64,000 nt of DNA from Microbacterium timonense (GCF_900292075.1 NZ_OLMV01000003.1:248001-312000), one strand, 5' to 3'. Numbered from the stretch's first letter, positions 22,310-31,202 are shown. Numbers and translations are program-made. The notes: a model not told the origin generated them from the sequence alone.

Positions 22310-23947
22310 ATGGGGAAGTGGGTCGTGCTCATCCTGCTGAGCGTCGCGCAGTTCATCATGGTGCTCGACAGCACGGTCATGAACGTCTCGATCTCGACCG
22401 TCGCGCACGACCTCGGCACCGACATCTCGGGCATGCAGGCGGCCATCACGTTCTACGCACTGACCATGGCGGCGTTCATGCTCACCGGCGGGAAGCTCGG
22501 CGATCGCTGGGGGCGCAGCCTCGCGTTCCGCATCGGCTCGGTCGTCTACGGCATCGGCTCGCTCACGACCGCCCTGGCGCCGAACCTCACGGTGCTCATG
22601 CTCGGGTGGTCGCTGGTCGAGGGACTCGGCGCGGTGCTCGTGATCCCCGCGATCGCCGCCCTCGCGGCCATCAACTACACGGGCCAGGAGCGCGTGGTCG
22701 CCTTCGCGGTGCTCGGCGCGGTCACCGGCGGTGCCGCGGCGGCCGGGCCGCTCATCGGCGGACTCGTCACGACGTACTCGTCGTGGCGGTACGTGTTCGT
22801 CGCCGAGGCCGTCGTGATGACCCTCGTGCTCATCGTGTCGGGGCGCATCAAGGACGTGCCCGCGAACCGCACGCTGCGCATCGACCTGCTCAGCGTCGTC
22901 CTGTCCGCCCTCGGCCTGGCGATGCTCGTCTACGGCATCCTGCAGTCCAAGACGTGGGGGTGGTTCGTTCCGCTTGACCCGCCTGTCGTGGGCGGCCAGC
23001 CGTTCGCGCCGCTCGGCGTCTCGCCCGTGGCGTATCTGATCCTGCTGTCGATCGTCGTGCTGTGGCTGTTCGTGAAGCGCCAGCAGCACCTCGAGCGCAC
23101 CGGTGGGGTGCCGCTGCTGAAAGTGAGCCTGCTGCGCATCGCGGCGCTGCGCAGCGGCCTGACGATGTTCATGGCGCAGTACTTCGCGATCGCGGCGCTC
23201 TTCTTCGTCGTCCCGGTCTACCTGCAGACGATCCTCGGCTTCGACGCGCTGCAGACGGGCCTGAAGATCCTGCCGCTGTCGGTGGGCCTCATCCTCTTCT
23301 CGATGCTCGGCTCGCGCCTGGCGACCGTGCGCTCGGCGCGGAACATCGGCCGCATCGGCCAGCTGACACTCGGCCTCGGCCTGCTGATCGTGTTCCTCGC
23401 GGTGCAGCCCGAGCTCGCCGACTGGGCGTTCGCCGCGGGCATGTTCGTGGTCGGCGCCGGCTTCGGCCTGCTCGCCTCGCAGCTGGGGAACGTCAACATG
23501 TCGGCGGTGTCGCAGTCCGATACCTCCGAGGTCGGAGGCCTCCAGGGCACGTTCCAGAACCTCGGCTCGTCGTTCGGCACGGCCATCGTCGGCTCGGTGT
23601 TCATCCTGCTGCTCACCTCCGGGTTCACCGGCGCCGTGCAGCAGAGCCAGACGCTGCCCGACGACATCCGCGACGAGGTCGTCGCCGTCGCGTCGAAGGG
23701 CGCGCCGATCATCTCGCAGCAGCAGGCCGAGGACCTGTTGACGGATGCCGGGGCCGACCCCGACGCCGCCACCGAGATCGCCCAGCTCTACGCCGACACC
23801 CAGGTGCAGTCGCTGCGGCAGTCGCTGTTCCTCGTGTTCGCCCTGACCGTGCTCGGGCTCCTGCTCTCGACGGGCCTGCCGTCGCGGATTCCGGAGCCGG
23901 CCGCACCACCGGGAGCTGCAGCATCCGGTCCTCCGTCTCGCGCGTAG
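22310..23947 (+). CDS. MFS multidrug transporter, DHA2 family (EmrB/QacA type)
   Basis: A 545-residue transporter with 14 predicted membrane segments. The N-terminus QFIMVLDSTVMNVSI is the DHA2 motif, GGKLGDRWGRS is MFS motif A, and the segment VTGGAAAAGPLIGGLV is motif C of drug/H+ antiporters. A periplasmic loop of about 90 residues precedes the last helix. ATG at 22310 is chosen because the hydrophobic N-terminus begins there; the longer frame upstream is low-quality. The drug range is unknown. Confidence 0.93.
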   Translation: MGKWVVLILLSVAQFIMVLDSTVMNVSISTVAHDLGTDISGMQAAITFYALTMAAFMLTGGKLGDRWGRSLAFRIGSVVYGIGSLTTALAPNLTVLMLGWSLVEGLGAVLVIPAIAALAAINYTGQERVVAFAVLGAVTGGAAAAGPLIGGLVTTYSSWRYVFVAEAVVMTLVLIVSGRIKDVPANRTLRIDLLSVVLSALGLAMLVYGILQSKTWGWFVPLDPPVVGGQPFAPLGVSPVAYLILLSIVVLWLFVKRQQHLERTGGVPLLKVSLLRIAALRSGLTMFMAQYFAIAALFFVVPVYLQTILGFDALQTGLKILPLSVGLILFSMLGSRLATVRSARNIGRIGQLTLGLGLLIVFLAVQPELADWAFAAGMFVVGAGFGLLASQLGNVNMSAVSQSDTSEVGGLQGTFQNLGSSFGTAIVGSVFILLLTSGFTGAVQQSQTLPDDIRDEVVAVASKGAPIISQQQAEDLLTDAGADPDAATEIAQLYADTQVQSLRQSLFLVFALTVLGLLLSTGLPSRIPEPAAPPGAAASGPPSRA

Positions 23948-23997
23948 CCGGTGCTCCTGACGCCTCTCTTCCGCCGTGCGCGTGCCGGGCTGCGATG

Positions 23998-25434
23998 TCA
24001 GCGCGGCGGCACCTGGCACCACGAGATGGCCGCGCCGTGCAGCGCCACGACGGGCTCGCCGTCGGTCACCTGCAGCACCCGGGTCTCGGGTCGTTCGGGA
24101 AGCGGCAGCTGGTAGGTGTCGTACGTGTTCGTCACGGCGTCGGGCGCCACCGTCACCGCGACGTAGCGGGCGCTGGGCGAGACGCACAGCTGGATCACGG
24201 CATCCGTGTCGGCGATCTCGGTGAGCGTGCGGGTCCCGCCGTCCGGCCCGACGTGGGTGACCGAGGTGCGGCCGGTCGGCATGCCGTCGGTATCGAGCAC
24301 GGCGGCGGTGCGGATGGTGGAGCCGTCGGGGAGCGGGGTGACCGAGCTCGTGCCGCCGAGGTCCGTGTCGGGGGCGACCAGTGCCGCCTCAGACGCGTCG
24401 GTGAGGTCGATGACGGCGGCCTGGTCTGGCCGGTCCACGACGGCCTGGCTCGAGCCGCGGGCGATACCCTCGATCGCCATCGCCGAGCCCAGCGCCGTCG
24501 CGTCGCCGGCGTCGGGGCCCGACCCCGTCAGCAGCAGCGAGCCGTCGAACGAGAGCAGCAGGATGCTGTCGGTGTCGGGGACGAACCGCCACTCGGCGAC
24601 GCGCGGGTCGGCGCCTTTGACCGCGATCTCGACGGGCGCGGCGTCGGGGTCGGCGAGCGAGGCGGTGAAGAGCCGGCTCTCGCGGCCGGAGTCGGCGTCG
24701 ATGTGCGCGTCCGAGAACGTGTAGCCGATCCGCTCGCCGCGGTCGGCGCTCTGCAGGTTCGAGACGTACCCGTCCCCGCCGTCGGCCAGCGGCAGCGGCA
24801 GCTCCCGGGCGTGCTCGCCGTCGCGGTCGGTGACGATGAGCGCCGGGCGATCGTCCTCGGTGCGCACCGAGATCACCAGGTGCTGGCCGGTGGCGCGGAA
24901 GTCCTCGATGTGGGGGTGCCGGAACACCGCGACAGCCTGCTGCCCCGTCAGGTCGGTGCGGTAGATGAGGTCGTCGCCGCTGGGCGTGTCGCGCTGCAGC
25001 AGGAACGTCTCGGCCGGAGGAGTGTGGAACGTCTCGGTGATGGTGGCCGCCGGGCCCCCGCCGATCGACGCGACGTCGGCGATGGTCACGGTGTACTCCG
25101 TGTCGTCCCACAGCGGCAGCGTGAAACGCACCCCCACGCTGCGGCCGGACGTGTCGACCGCGAACGGCGTCGCCGGGCTCACCGTGACCTGTGAGGGGTC
25201 GACGTCCGCGAGCGACTGGGTCGTGGTGACGATGAGGCGGGAGCCGGATGCCGCGGCCGCGGCGGCCGGATCCACCGACACCTGCGTCACACGTGGCCCC
25301 TGCGCCACGCTCGCGGCGGCACCGGCCATGCCGATCACGCCCAGCACGGCGATGACGACGGCGAAGGCACCGACGAAGGCACGACCCCGTCGCCGCCGCG
25401 ACCGTGCGCGCCGGGAGCCCGGGTCAGTACTCAT
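23998..25434 (-). CDS. Uncharacterised membrane-anchored beta-rich protein closing the zinc operon
   Basis: A 478-residue protein of unknown function. An Arg-rich start is followed by one membrane helix (residues about 19-45), then a beta-sandwich-like region resembling a bacterial Ig or Big_5 module (VTVSPATPFAVDTSGRSV, WDDTEYTVTIADV). From about residue 140 there are repeated beta blocks (GQHLVISVRTEDDRPALIV, ADPRVAEWRFVPDTDSILLL) that look like a propeller of TolB type. ATG at 25434 lies 11 bases inside the end of the TIGR03943 gene, so translation is coupled. That places it in the zinc-linked operon, perhaps as an extracytoplasmic partner of the permease; this is inference. Confidence 0.8.
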   Translation of the reverse strand: MSTDPGSRRARSRRRRGRAFVGAFAVVIAVLGVIGMAGAAASVAQGPRVTQVSVDPAAAAAASGSRLIVTTTQSLADVDPSQVTVSPATPFAVDTSGRSVGVRFTLPLWDDTEYTVTIADVASIGGGPAATITETFHTPPAETFLLQRDTPSGDDLIYRTDLTGQQAVAVFRHPHIEDFRATGQHLVISVRTEDDRPALIVTDRDGEHARELPLPLADGGDGYVSNLQSADRGERIGYTFSDAHIDADSGRESRLFTASLADPDAAPVEIAVKGADPRVAEWRFVPDTDSILLLSFDGSLLLTGSGPDAGDATALGSAMAIEGIARGSSQAVVDRPDQAAVIDLTDASEAALVAPDTDLGGTSSVTPLPDGSTIRTAAVLDTDGMPTGRTSVTHVGPDGGTRTLTEIADTDAVIQLCVSPSARYVAVTVAPDAVTNTYDTYQLPLPERPETRVLQVTDGEPVVALHGAAISWCQVPPR

Positions 25435-26239
25435 ACGGGTCCTCGGGCTCGGGGATCTCGTCCACGGCGGACGCGTCCACGACCAGCTTCCCGTCCGAAG
25501 ACGAGCGCACGGTTCCGGTGATCGTCACCCATTGCCCCGTGTCGGGGATGTCGGCGCCGACGACCGGCAGGCTCGCCGGCTGCGCGTCGATGACGCAGTG
25601 CGTGATCACGAGACGGGTGAGGTCGAAGGCATCCCCGTCGCCCGGCGTGACGAAGCCGGTGAGCTCCACCGTGTCGCCGTCGAACGCATCCGGGTTGGTC
25701 GACGTCGCGAACACGGTCGCCCACTCGCCCACCCCGAACGAGGCCGTGTCGCCCGTGGACGCGAGCTGGATCGTGTCGGCGCCGCCGAACAGCGGCGCCG
25801 CGCCGACATCGCGTGACATCGCCAGCTCCGCGCTCAGCGACGCCGGCGGCAGCACCAGCGTCAGCACGACCACTCCGGATGCCGCCACCCCGCCCACCAC
25901 CGTGGCCCCGACGGCGAGCGGGTGCCGGGCGCGGTGGTCGTGATCGTGGCCGCGCTCCGGCGCTTCGTCTCGCGAGTCGGTCGCTCGCTCAACGATCGGG
26001 TCGTGGTCACCGTGGCCATGGTCGTGGCCGTGGTCGGCCTCGGCCCCCAGGGGCAGCGCGAAGGATGCCACCGCCCCGAGCAGCACCAGCACCGCCATGG
26101 TGACGGCGAACCAGGTCGAGTCGGGGTTGATGTACAGGCCCAGCCGCCCCGTCACCGCGAGCGAGATGGTGACGACCGCGAGCATCGCGGCCAGGCCTAC
26201 GCCCAGCCACCGGGTGCCGATCGCCTGCGCCCTACGCAA
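25424..26239 (-). CDS. TIGR03943 family putative permease subunit
   Basis: A 271-residue protein: two membrane helices (about 10-30 and 43-63), a His/Asp-rich loop at residues about 69-102 (ADHGHDHGHGDHD and RGHDHDHRARH), a third helix, and an extracytoplasmic OB-like domain with DTVELTGFVTP and LTRLVITHCVIDA. The family is typically adjacent to an UPF0718 permease, as here. The His-rich loop suggests zinc or another divalent metal. The start appears to be TTG at 26239, overlapping the permease gene by 8 bases. Part of the loop is encoded by a copy of the dispersed repeat (25959-25999). Confidence 0.85.
   Translation of the reverse strand: MRRAQAIGTRWLGVGLAAMLAVVTISLAVTGRLGLYINPDSTWFAVTMAVLVLLGAVASFALPLGAEADHGHDHGHGDHDPIVERATDSRDEAPERGHDHDHRARHPLAVGATVVGGVAASGVVVLTLVLPPASLSAELAMSRDVGAAPLFGGADTIQLASTGDTASFGVGEWATVFATSTNPDAFDGDTVELTGFVTPGDGDAFDLTRLVITHCVIDAQPASLPVVGADIPDTGQWVTITGTVRSSSDGKLVVDASAVDEIPEPEDPYEY
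25959..25999. repeat. Copy of the dispersed repeat embedded in a coding sequence
   Basis: On the minus strand this reads CCGATCGTTGAGCGAGCG, then a 9-10 base divergent insert, then CGAGACGAAGCGC. It is the same core as the units at 10461 and 21443. It is in frame and encodes PIVERATDSRDEAP in the His-rich loop of the TIGR03943 protein. Confidence 0.7.
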
Positions 26240-27359
26240 GGAGGTTCACCACCGTCCCGATCGCGAAGGCCGCGAGCACCACCACGACGACGATGCCGCC
26301 GAGCGTGCGCCACGTGAACGTGGTGCGCAGCAGCGCGAGCATCTTGACGTCGACGAGCGGACCGACCAGCAGGAACGCGACGATCGACCCGGGTGTGAAG
26401 GTCGACGCGAACGACAGCGCGAAGAAGGAGTCGACGTTGGAGCAGATCGACACGACCATCGCGAGCGCCATCATTGCGACGATCGACAGCGCCGGATTGG
26501 AGCCGATGGCCAGCAGCGCCTCCCGCGGCACCAGCACCTGCACCGCTCCCGCCAGCGCCGAGCCGATGACGAGGGCGGGCATGACCGCGCGCAGCTCGAT
26601 CACGAACTGAGCGATCGAGCGGCGTCCCTTGTCGCGCGCGAAGCCCGGCTCCTCGGCCTGTCGCACAGCGAGCTCGCAGGTGTCGCGGAAGCGGTCGGTC
26701 AGGAGGGCGTCGGGGGACGGATGCCGGGAGTACAGCCATCCGATGAGGTTCGCGATCGCATAGCCACCGATGAGGCGGGCGATGAGGATGCCGTCACTGA
26801 AGCCGAACGCCGCGTGCGTCGTGATGATCACGATGGGGTTCACGATCGGCGCCGCGATGAGGAACGTCAGCGTCTCGGGAACCGAGAATCCGCGCATCAG
26901 CAGTCCGCGCGCGAACGGCACGTTGCCGCACTCGCACACCGGCACGATCATTCCGAGCAGCGACAGCACGGCGCGGCGGGCCCACGCGCGCCGCGGCATC
27001 CACCGCTCGATCGCGCCGGGCGGCACCCACACCTGCACGACGATCGACAGCAGCACGCCCAGCACGACGAACGGCAGCGATTCGATGAGCACGCTGACCG
27101 CGAGCGTCAGTCCGTCCTGCGCGCGCGTGGGGAGGGTCGCGGGGTAGAGGGTCGGGGCGACCCAGTCGATGAGGAAGAGCCCGGCGACGACGGCGACCCC
27201 GACGCCCAGCCAGAGCATCGCTCGCGCCGCCGCGGACGGACCGAGGCGGGCGGTGCGTGGGGCGTGGTGCGTCTGCCCGGGCCCCGCGGCCGCTGCTCGG
27301 GACCGGTGCGGTCCCTGAGCACGGCGAAGGTCGGGGTCAGTCCGCGTCACGCTCAGCAT
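26232..27359 (-). CDS. UPF0718/ArsP-like permease
   Basis: A 375-residue membrane protein with about eight helices in two halves. Each half has the family signature: MIVPVCECGNVPFARGLLMRG with TFLIAAPIVNP, and SICSNVDSFFALSF with FLLVGPLVDVKM. Relatives export or move arsenicals or metals. ATG at 27359 overlaps the end of the zur gene by 23 bases, with GTG three codons in as an alternative. Followed by and overlapping the TIGR03943 gene, its usual partner. In this operon a zinc role is the best guess. Confidence 0.85.
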   Translation of the reverse strand: MLSVTRTDPDLRRAQGPHRSRAAAAGPGQTHHAPRTARLGPSAAARAMLWLGVGVAVVAGLFLIDWVAPTLYPATLPTRAQDGLTLAVSVLIESLPFVVLGVLLSIVVQVWVPPGAIERWMPRRAWARRAVLSLLGMIVPVCECGNVPFARGLLMRGFSVPETLTFLIAAPIVNPIVIITTHAAFGFSDGILIARLIGGYAIANLIGWLYSRHPSPDALLTDRFRDTCELAVRQAEEPGFARDKGRRSIAQFVIELRAVMPALVIGSALAGAVQVLVPREALLAIGSNPALSIVAMMALAMVVSICSNVDSFFALSFASTFTPGSIVAFLLVGPLVDVKMLALLRTTFTWRTLGGIVVVVVLAAFAIGTVVNLLA

Positions 27360-27750
27360 CCCGGGCAGCCGCGCACGATCCGCACAGCCCGAAGATGTCG
27401 ACGACGTGCTCGGCGTCGCGGAAGCCGTGGCGCTCGGCGGTGCTCTTGGCCCATTGCTCGACGTCCGTCGCCTCGATCTCGACGGTCAGTCCGCAGGAGC
27501 GGCAGATCAGGTGGTGGTGGTGGCCCGAGCTGGCGCAGGCACGATAGAGCGCCTCGCCCTCGGGGCTCTGCAGAGAATCGGCCTCGCCCTGGGCGGCGAG
27601 CCCGGCGAGGGCCCGGTACACGGTGGCCAGCCCGATGCCGGTGTTCTCGTCGCGCAACGCGGCGTGCAGCGACTGGGCGCTCACGAAGCCACGGGCATCC
27701 GAGAGCGCCTCGCGCACGCGCTCGCGCTGCCAGGTGTTGCGCTGGACCAT
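27337..27750 (-). CDS. zur: Fur family regulator, probably Zur
   Basis: A 137-residue Fur-type repressor. The HTH contains GIGLATVYRALAGLAAQGE, the regulatory site AcSSGHHHHLICRSC, and the structural zinc Cys pairs are Cys83/Cys86 (CRSC) and Cys123/Cys126 (CGSC). Position between zinc importer and permease genes, and a zinc-box-like dyad before znuA, make Zur more likely than Fur. It starts 53 bases after znuB, the only real gap in the operon. ATG at 27750 has a weak ribosome site. Confidence 0.9.
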   Translation of the reverse strand: MVQRNTWQRERVREALSDARGFVSAQSLHAALRDENTGIGLATVYRALAGLAAQGEADSLQSPEGEALYRACASSGHHHHLICRSCGLTVEIEATDVEQWAKSTAERHGFRDAEHVVDIFGLCGSCAAARDAERDAD

Positions 27751-27803
27751 GCCCGGGAGTCTACCGACGGGTCCTGTGCGTGGGCCGGGCGCCCGGTGTG
27801 CGC

Positions 27804-28679
27804 TCACGCCCTCGCCGTGACCGCTTCGCGCGTCACGCGGTCTCGTCGGGCGCCGATGCCGCGGCACACCAGATAGATCACGAACGAGATCGTCGTGATG
27901 TAGGGACTCACCGGCAGCGTGCCCATGATGGCGAGCAGGATGCCGCCGACAGCCGAGACGAACCCGAACAGCGCCGACAGCAGCGGCACCGACAGGGGTC
28001 CGGCCGCGACGCGCATGGCCGCGGCAGCCGGCGTGACCAGCAGCGCCATGACGAGCAGCGCGCCGATGATGTGGACCGCAACGGCGACGATCAGCCCGAG
28101 CAGGAGCATGAACGCGAGCGACACGGCGGTCGTGGGCACCCCTCGGGCGGCGGCGGACTGCGGGTCGAGGGAGTCGAACCGCAGCGGACGCCAGATCAGG
28201 AGCAGTGCGAGGAGCACCAGCACGCCGATGCCGATCAGCCAGCCCAGCTGGCCGGTCTGCACCGAGACGATCTGACCGGTGAGCAGGCTGAACCGGTTGG
28301 CGCTGCGGCCGTCGTAGAGCGAAAGGAAGAGGATGCCCAGGCCCAGCCCGAACGGCATGAGCACCCCGATGATGGAGTTGCGGTCGCGCGCCTTTGCACC
28401 GAGCACGCCGATGAGCGCCGCCGCGATGAGCGAGCCCACGATCGACCCGGTGACCACGTCCCAGCCGACGAGGAGGGCCGCGGCGGCGCCGGCGAACGAC
28501 AGCTCGCTGATGCCGTGCACGGCGAAGGCCATGTCTCGCTGCATCACGAAGACGCCGATGAGTCCGCCGACGAGTCCCAGCGCGGCACCTGCCCACACCG
28601 AGTTCGAGACGAGCCCGAGGATCTCGCCGTAGAACGGCAGACCGCCGAACATGGCGTCCGCGATGTCGTTCCAGCTCAC
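27804..28679 (-). CDS. znuB: Zinc ABC transporter permease
   Basis: A 291-residue integral membrane permease of the ABC-3 family, with eight or nine hydrophobic segments. Typical pieces are MAFAVHGISELSFAGAAAALLVG, DPQSAAARGVPTTAVS and GALLVMALLVTPAAAAM. It forms the channel of the ZnuABC importer with the ATPase encoded just upstream. GTG at 28679 makes a GTGA overlap with the znuC stop. Manganese specificity cannot be excluded by sequence alone. Confidence 0.93.
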   Translation of the reverse strand: MSWNDIADAMFGGLPFYGEILGLVSNSVWAGAALGLVGGLIGVFVMQRDMAFAVHGISELSFAGAAAALLVGWDVVTGSIVGSLIAAALIGVLGAKARDRNSIIGVLMPFGLGLGILFLSLYDGRSANRFSLLTGQIVSVQTGQLGWLIGIGVLVLLALLLIWRPLRFDSLDPQSAAARGVPTTAVSLAFMLLLGLIVAVAVHIIGALLVMALLVTPAAAAMRVAAGPLSVPLLSALFGFVSAVGGILLAIMGTLPVSPYITTISFVIYLVCRGIGARRDRVTREAVTARA

Positions 28680-29521
28680 GCGGGCTCCTCGCCCTCGTGA
28701 TGGTGATGAGATGCCTCGGCGTCGGGGGCGCCGACCACGACGAGCCGATCCCCCGCCCGCAGCACGAAGACATGCGCCCCGTACAGCGCCGTGAGCACGT
28801 CCGAGCGGAGGACCTCCTGCGGCGTGCCGAGCGTGAACCGGCCGTTCGCGATGTACAGGATGCGGTCGACCTTGCCCAGCAGCGGGTTGATGTCGTGCGT
28901 GACCAGCAGCACCGCGGCATCCTTCTCGCGGCGATGCCGGTCGATGAGCCCGATGACGGCCTGCTGGTTGGCGAGGTCGAGGCTGGTCAGCGGCTCGTCG
29001 CACAGCAGCAGGGGCGGATCGTCGGCCAGCGCCTGGCCGGCGCGCAGGCGCTGCTGCTCTCCGCCCGAGAGCATTCCGACCGGGCGGTCGGCGAAGTCGC
29101 GGGCGCCGACCGCGTCGATCAGCGCGTCCACGCGCGCGCGGTCGCCGCGGCGCGGGATGGGCAAGCCGAAGCGGTGTCCGTCGACGCCGAGCGACACGAG
29201 GTCACGTCCGCGCAGCGACGTGTCGCGCGGGAGAGGCCGTGCCTGCGGGATGTAGCCGATCCGGCGGCTGCCGTGGCCGCGCGTGCCGGACCGCTCCCGC
29301 TCGAACCCGAGCTCGATCGTGCCGCGCGAGAGCGGCTCGAGCCCCAGGATCGCACGCAGCAGCGTCGTCTTGCCGGAGCCGCTCGGCCCGAGCACGGCGA
29401 CCAGCTCGCCGGGGTGGACATCCAGGTTCAGGCCGGACCACAGCTCACGGTCGCCGCGGCGCAGGGCGGCATCCCTGATGCTGACGACCGGGGCGGTGGA
29501 TGACGCAGAACCCCCGCTCAC
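28676..29521 (-). CDS. znuC: Zinc ABC transporter ATP-binding protein
   Basis: A 281-residue ATPase: Walker A GPSGSGKTT, Q-loop YIPQ, signature LSGGEQQR, Walker B LLLCDEP and switch His in LLVTHDIN. The C-terminus carries a short His-rich tail (ASHHHHEGEEP) that could bind zinc and tie ATPase activity to metal level. GTG at 29521 overlaps the znuA stop (GTGA); GTGA overlap on the other side couples znuB. It powers uptake of zinc delivered by ZnuA. Confidence 0.94.
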   Translation of the reverse strand: MSGGSASSTAPVVSIRDAALRRGDRELWSGLNLDVHPGELVAVLGPSGSGKTTLLRAILGLEPLSRGTIELGFERERSGTRGHGSRRIGYIPQARPLPRDTSLRGRDLVSLGVDGHRFGLPIPRRGDRARVDALIDAVGARDFADRPVGMLSGGEQQRLRAGQALADDPPLLLCDEPLTSLDLANQQAVIGLIDRHRREKDAAVLLVTHDINPLLGKVDRILYIANGRFTLGTPQEVLRSDVLTALYGAHVFVLRAGDRLVVVGAPDAEASHHHHEGEEPA

Positions 29522-30501
29522 GACCCGAGTGCCGTGCTCAGCGCCTCGATGTTGGCCTGCATCCACGAGATGTAAGTCTCCCCCTCCGGAAGCGTTTCCG
29601 AAAACGCGATGACCGGGATGCCGCGGGTGTCGGCCTCGTCGACGATCTGCTGCGTCTCCGCGCCGCCCGTCTGCGAGTTGGTGATCACGACGCGCACGGC
29701 GCCGTCGATGAGGCCGAGCGCCTCGAGCAAGGTCGCGGGCGGGACGTCCTGCCCCTCCTCGACGGCCTCGCTGAACGCCGCAGGCGTCGCGTCCTCGAGC
29801 CCGGCGGCCTGGAGCAGGTACACCGGCACGGGCTCGGTGACGAAGGCCCTCTCGCCGCCGTGCGCGGCGGAGACATCTCCGAGGGACGACTCGAGGGCCT
29901 CGACCTCGCCGACGAAGGCGTCGGCGTTGGCGGTGAAGGTCTCTGCGTCGACGGGGCTCAGCTCACCCAGCTCCTGAGCGATGGCCTCGGCCACGTGCGC
30001 GATGGTGTGCGGGTCGTACCAGACGTGCTCGTTGAAGCCTTCGACGTGCTCGTGCTCGCCGTGGTCGTGGGCGTGGTCTGTCTCCCCCTCGCCGCTCTCG
30101 GCCTCGTGGCCCTCGTTCTCCGGCCAGTCGTGCGAGTACTCGACGGCGGTGACGACGGGTGCTTCACTGCCGCTGGAGTCGATGAGGGCGTCGATGAACG
30201 CGTCGTAGCCGCCGCCGTTCTCAACGATGAGGTCGGCCTTCGACACCGTCAGCTGATCACGGGCGCTCGGCTCGAAGGAGTGCGGGTCCTGCGAGGCGTT
30301 CGAGACGATCGAGGTCACCTCGACGAGGTCGCCGCCGATCTCCGACACGATCTGCCCGTACACGTTCGTCGATGCCACGACGGAGATCGTGGCGTCGTCG
30401 GCGGCGCCCCCGGCGGCGGGGCTGGCCGCGCAGCCCGCGAGGACGGTGACGGAGGTCGCAGCAAGACCGAGGAGGACTACGAGGCGTCGGGACGAGGTCA
30501 T
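29518..30501 (-). CDS. znuA: Zinc-binding lipoprotein of the ABC transporter
   Basis: A 327-residue cluster-9 binding protein. Lipobox VTVLAGCAAS gives Cys23. Metal ligands are expected at DPHSFEPS (first His), HVWYDPHTIAHV (second His) and the C-terminal lobe (VITNSQTGG region with acidic ligand). A His/Glu/Asp-rich loop (HAHDHGEHEHVEG) lies before the second site, typical for zinc rather than manganese binders. ATG at 30501 sits at the expected transcription start of a good promoter, so the messenger may be leaderless. First gene of the zinc operon. Confidence 0.94.
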   Translation of the reverse strand: MTSSRRLVVLLGLAATSVTVLAGCAASPAAGGAADDATISVVASTNVYGQIVSEIGGDLVEVTSIVSNASQDPHSFEPSARDQLTVSKADLIVENGGGYDAFIDALIDSSGSEAPVVTAVEYSHDWPENEGHEAESGEGETDHAHDHGEHEHVEGFNEHVWYDPHTIAHVAEAIAQELGELSPVDAETFTANADAFVGEVEALESSLGDVSAAHGGERAFVTEPVPVYLLQAAGLEDATPAAFSEAVEEGQDVPPATLLEALGLIDGAVRVVITNSQTGGAETQQIVDEADTRGIPVIAFSETLPEGETYISWMQANIEALSTALGS

Positions 30502-30508
30502 GCTCCCG

Positions 30509-30537
30509 ACTCTAGCGCTAATGAGAATCGTTCTCAA
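30509..30537 (-). promoter_or_regulatory. znuA promoter overlapped by a Zur-type box
   Basis: TTGAGA (30537-30532), a 17-base spacer and TAGAGT (30514-30509) form a good minus-strand promoter. TGAGAATCGTTCTCA (30522-30536) is a perfect 15-bp dyad of the Zur/Fur box type, covering the -35 and spacer. Binding would block znuA transcription, and it lies in a 73-base gap with the divergent membrane-protein gene at 30575. Confidence 0.75.
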
Positions 30538-30574
30538 AACGAGCGGAGATGAGGTCTGAGTAGGGTGGACGCCG

Positions 30575-31195
30575 ATGATCCCCGCTCTCCGACGCTCACT
30601 GCTGCTCGCGCTTCCCTTCCAGCTCGCCGCGATCGCGCTCGCCGTGCTCCTGTCGATGTTCCTGCCCCACATCAAGGTCGGACTCACGGTGCTGCTGGCG
30701 GCCGCGATGTGGGCGCCCGCCCTTTCCGAGCTGGTGCTGCGGACGCGCATGCCGTGGGCCCTGCAGGTGCATTACCTCGCCTTCATGTTCGCGGGGCCGT
30801 TCTTCGGCAGCGCGCTCGGCGTCTACACCGCGATCCCGGACTGGGACACCCTGGTGCACTTCGACTCCGGCATCATGCTGGCCTGGCTCGGCATGCTGTT
30901 CGTCCGCAACGCGGAGGACCGCATCGGCACCGCGCTGCCGCTGTGGTTCGCGATCGTCGTCATCCAGGCCACCCCGATGGCCTTCGCCGCCGCGTGGGAG
31001 ATCTCGGAATACGCCAGCGACGTGATCATCGGCACCGCGTCGCAGCGCGGCGGTCTGGAAGACACCATGACCGACATCGTCGCGGGCACCCTCGGCGGCA
31101 TGGCGGGGATCGGCCTGCTGGCGATGATCGGCCGGCCGCGATCCCTCACGCCGCGCTCGCTCGTGCGCAGCCGTCGCGTCCGGCAGATCGGCTGA
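30575..31195 (+). CDS. DUF2238/YjdF-like membrane protein
   Basis: A 206-residue protein with five or six membrane helices. PDWDTLVHFDSGIMLAWLGML and WEISEYASDVIIGTA with DTMTDIVAGTLGGMAG match the conserved aspartates and histidine of the YjdF/DUF2238 group. Function is unknown. It is divergent from znuA across a Zur-type box, so zinc-dependent control is possible but not shown. ATG at 30575. Confidence 0.8.
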   Translation: MIPALRRSLLLALPFQLAAIALAVLLSMFLPHIKVGLTVLLAAAMWAPALSELVLRTRMPWALQVHYLAFMFAGPFFGSALGVYTAIPDWDTLVHFDSGIMLAWLGMLFVRNAEDRIGTALPLWFAIVVIQATPMAFAAAWEISEYASDVIIGTASQRGGLEDTMTDIVAGTLGGMAGIGLLAMIGRPRSLTPRSLVRSRRVRQIG

Positions 31196-31202
31196 CGCCG
31201 GG

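Noticed and set aside
26097..28700. Open frame of about 867 codons on the plus strand
   Set aside because: Shadow of the zinc operon genes; composition typical of antisense frames in high-GC DNA.
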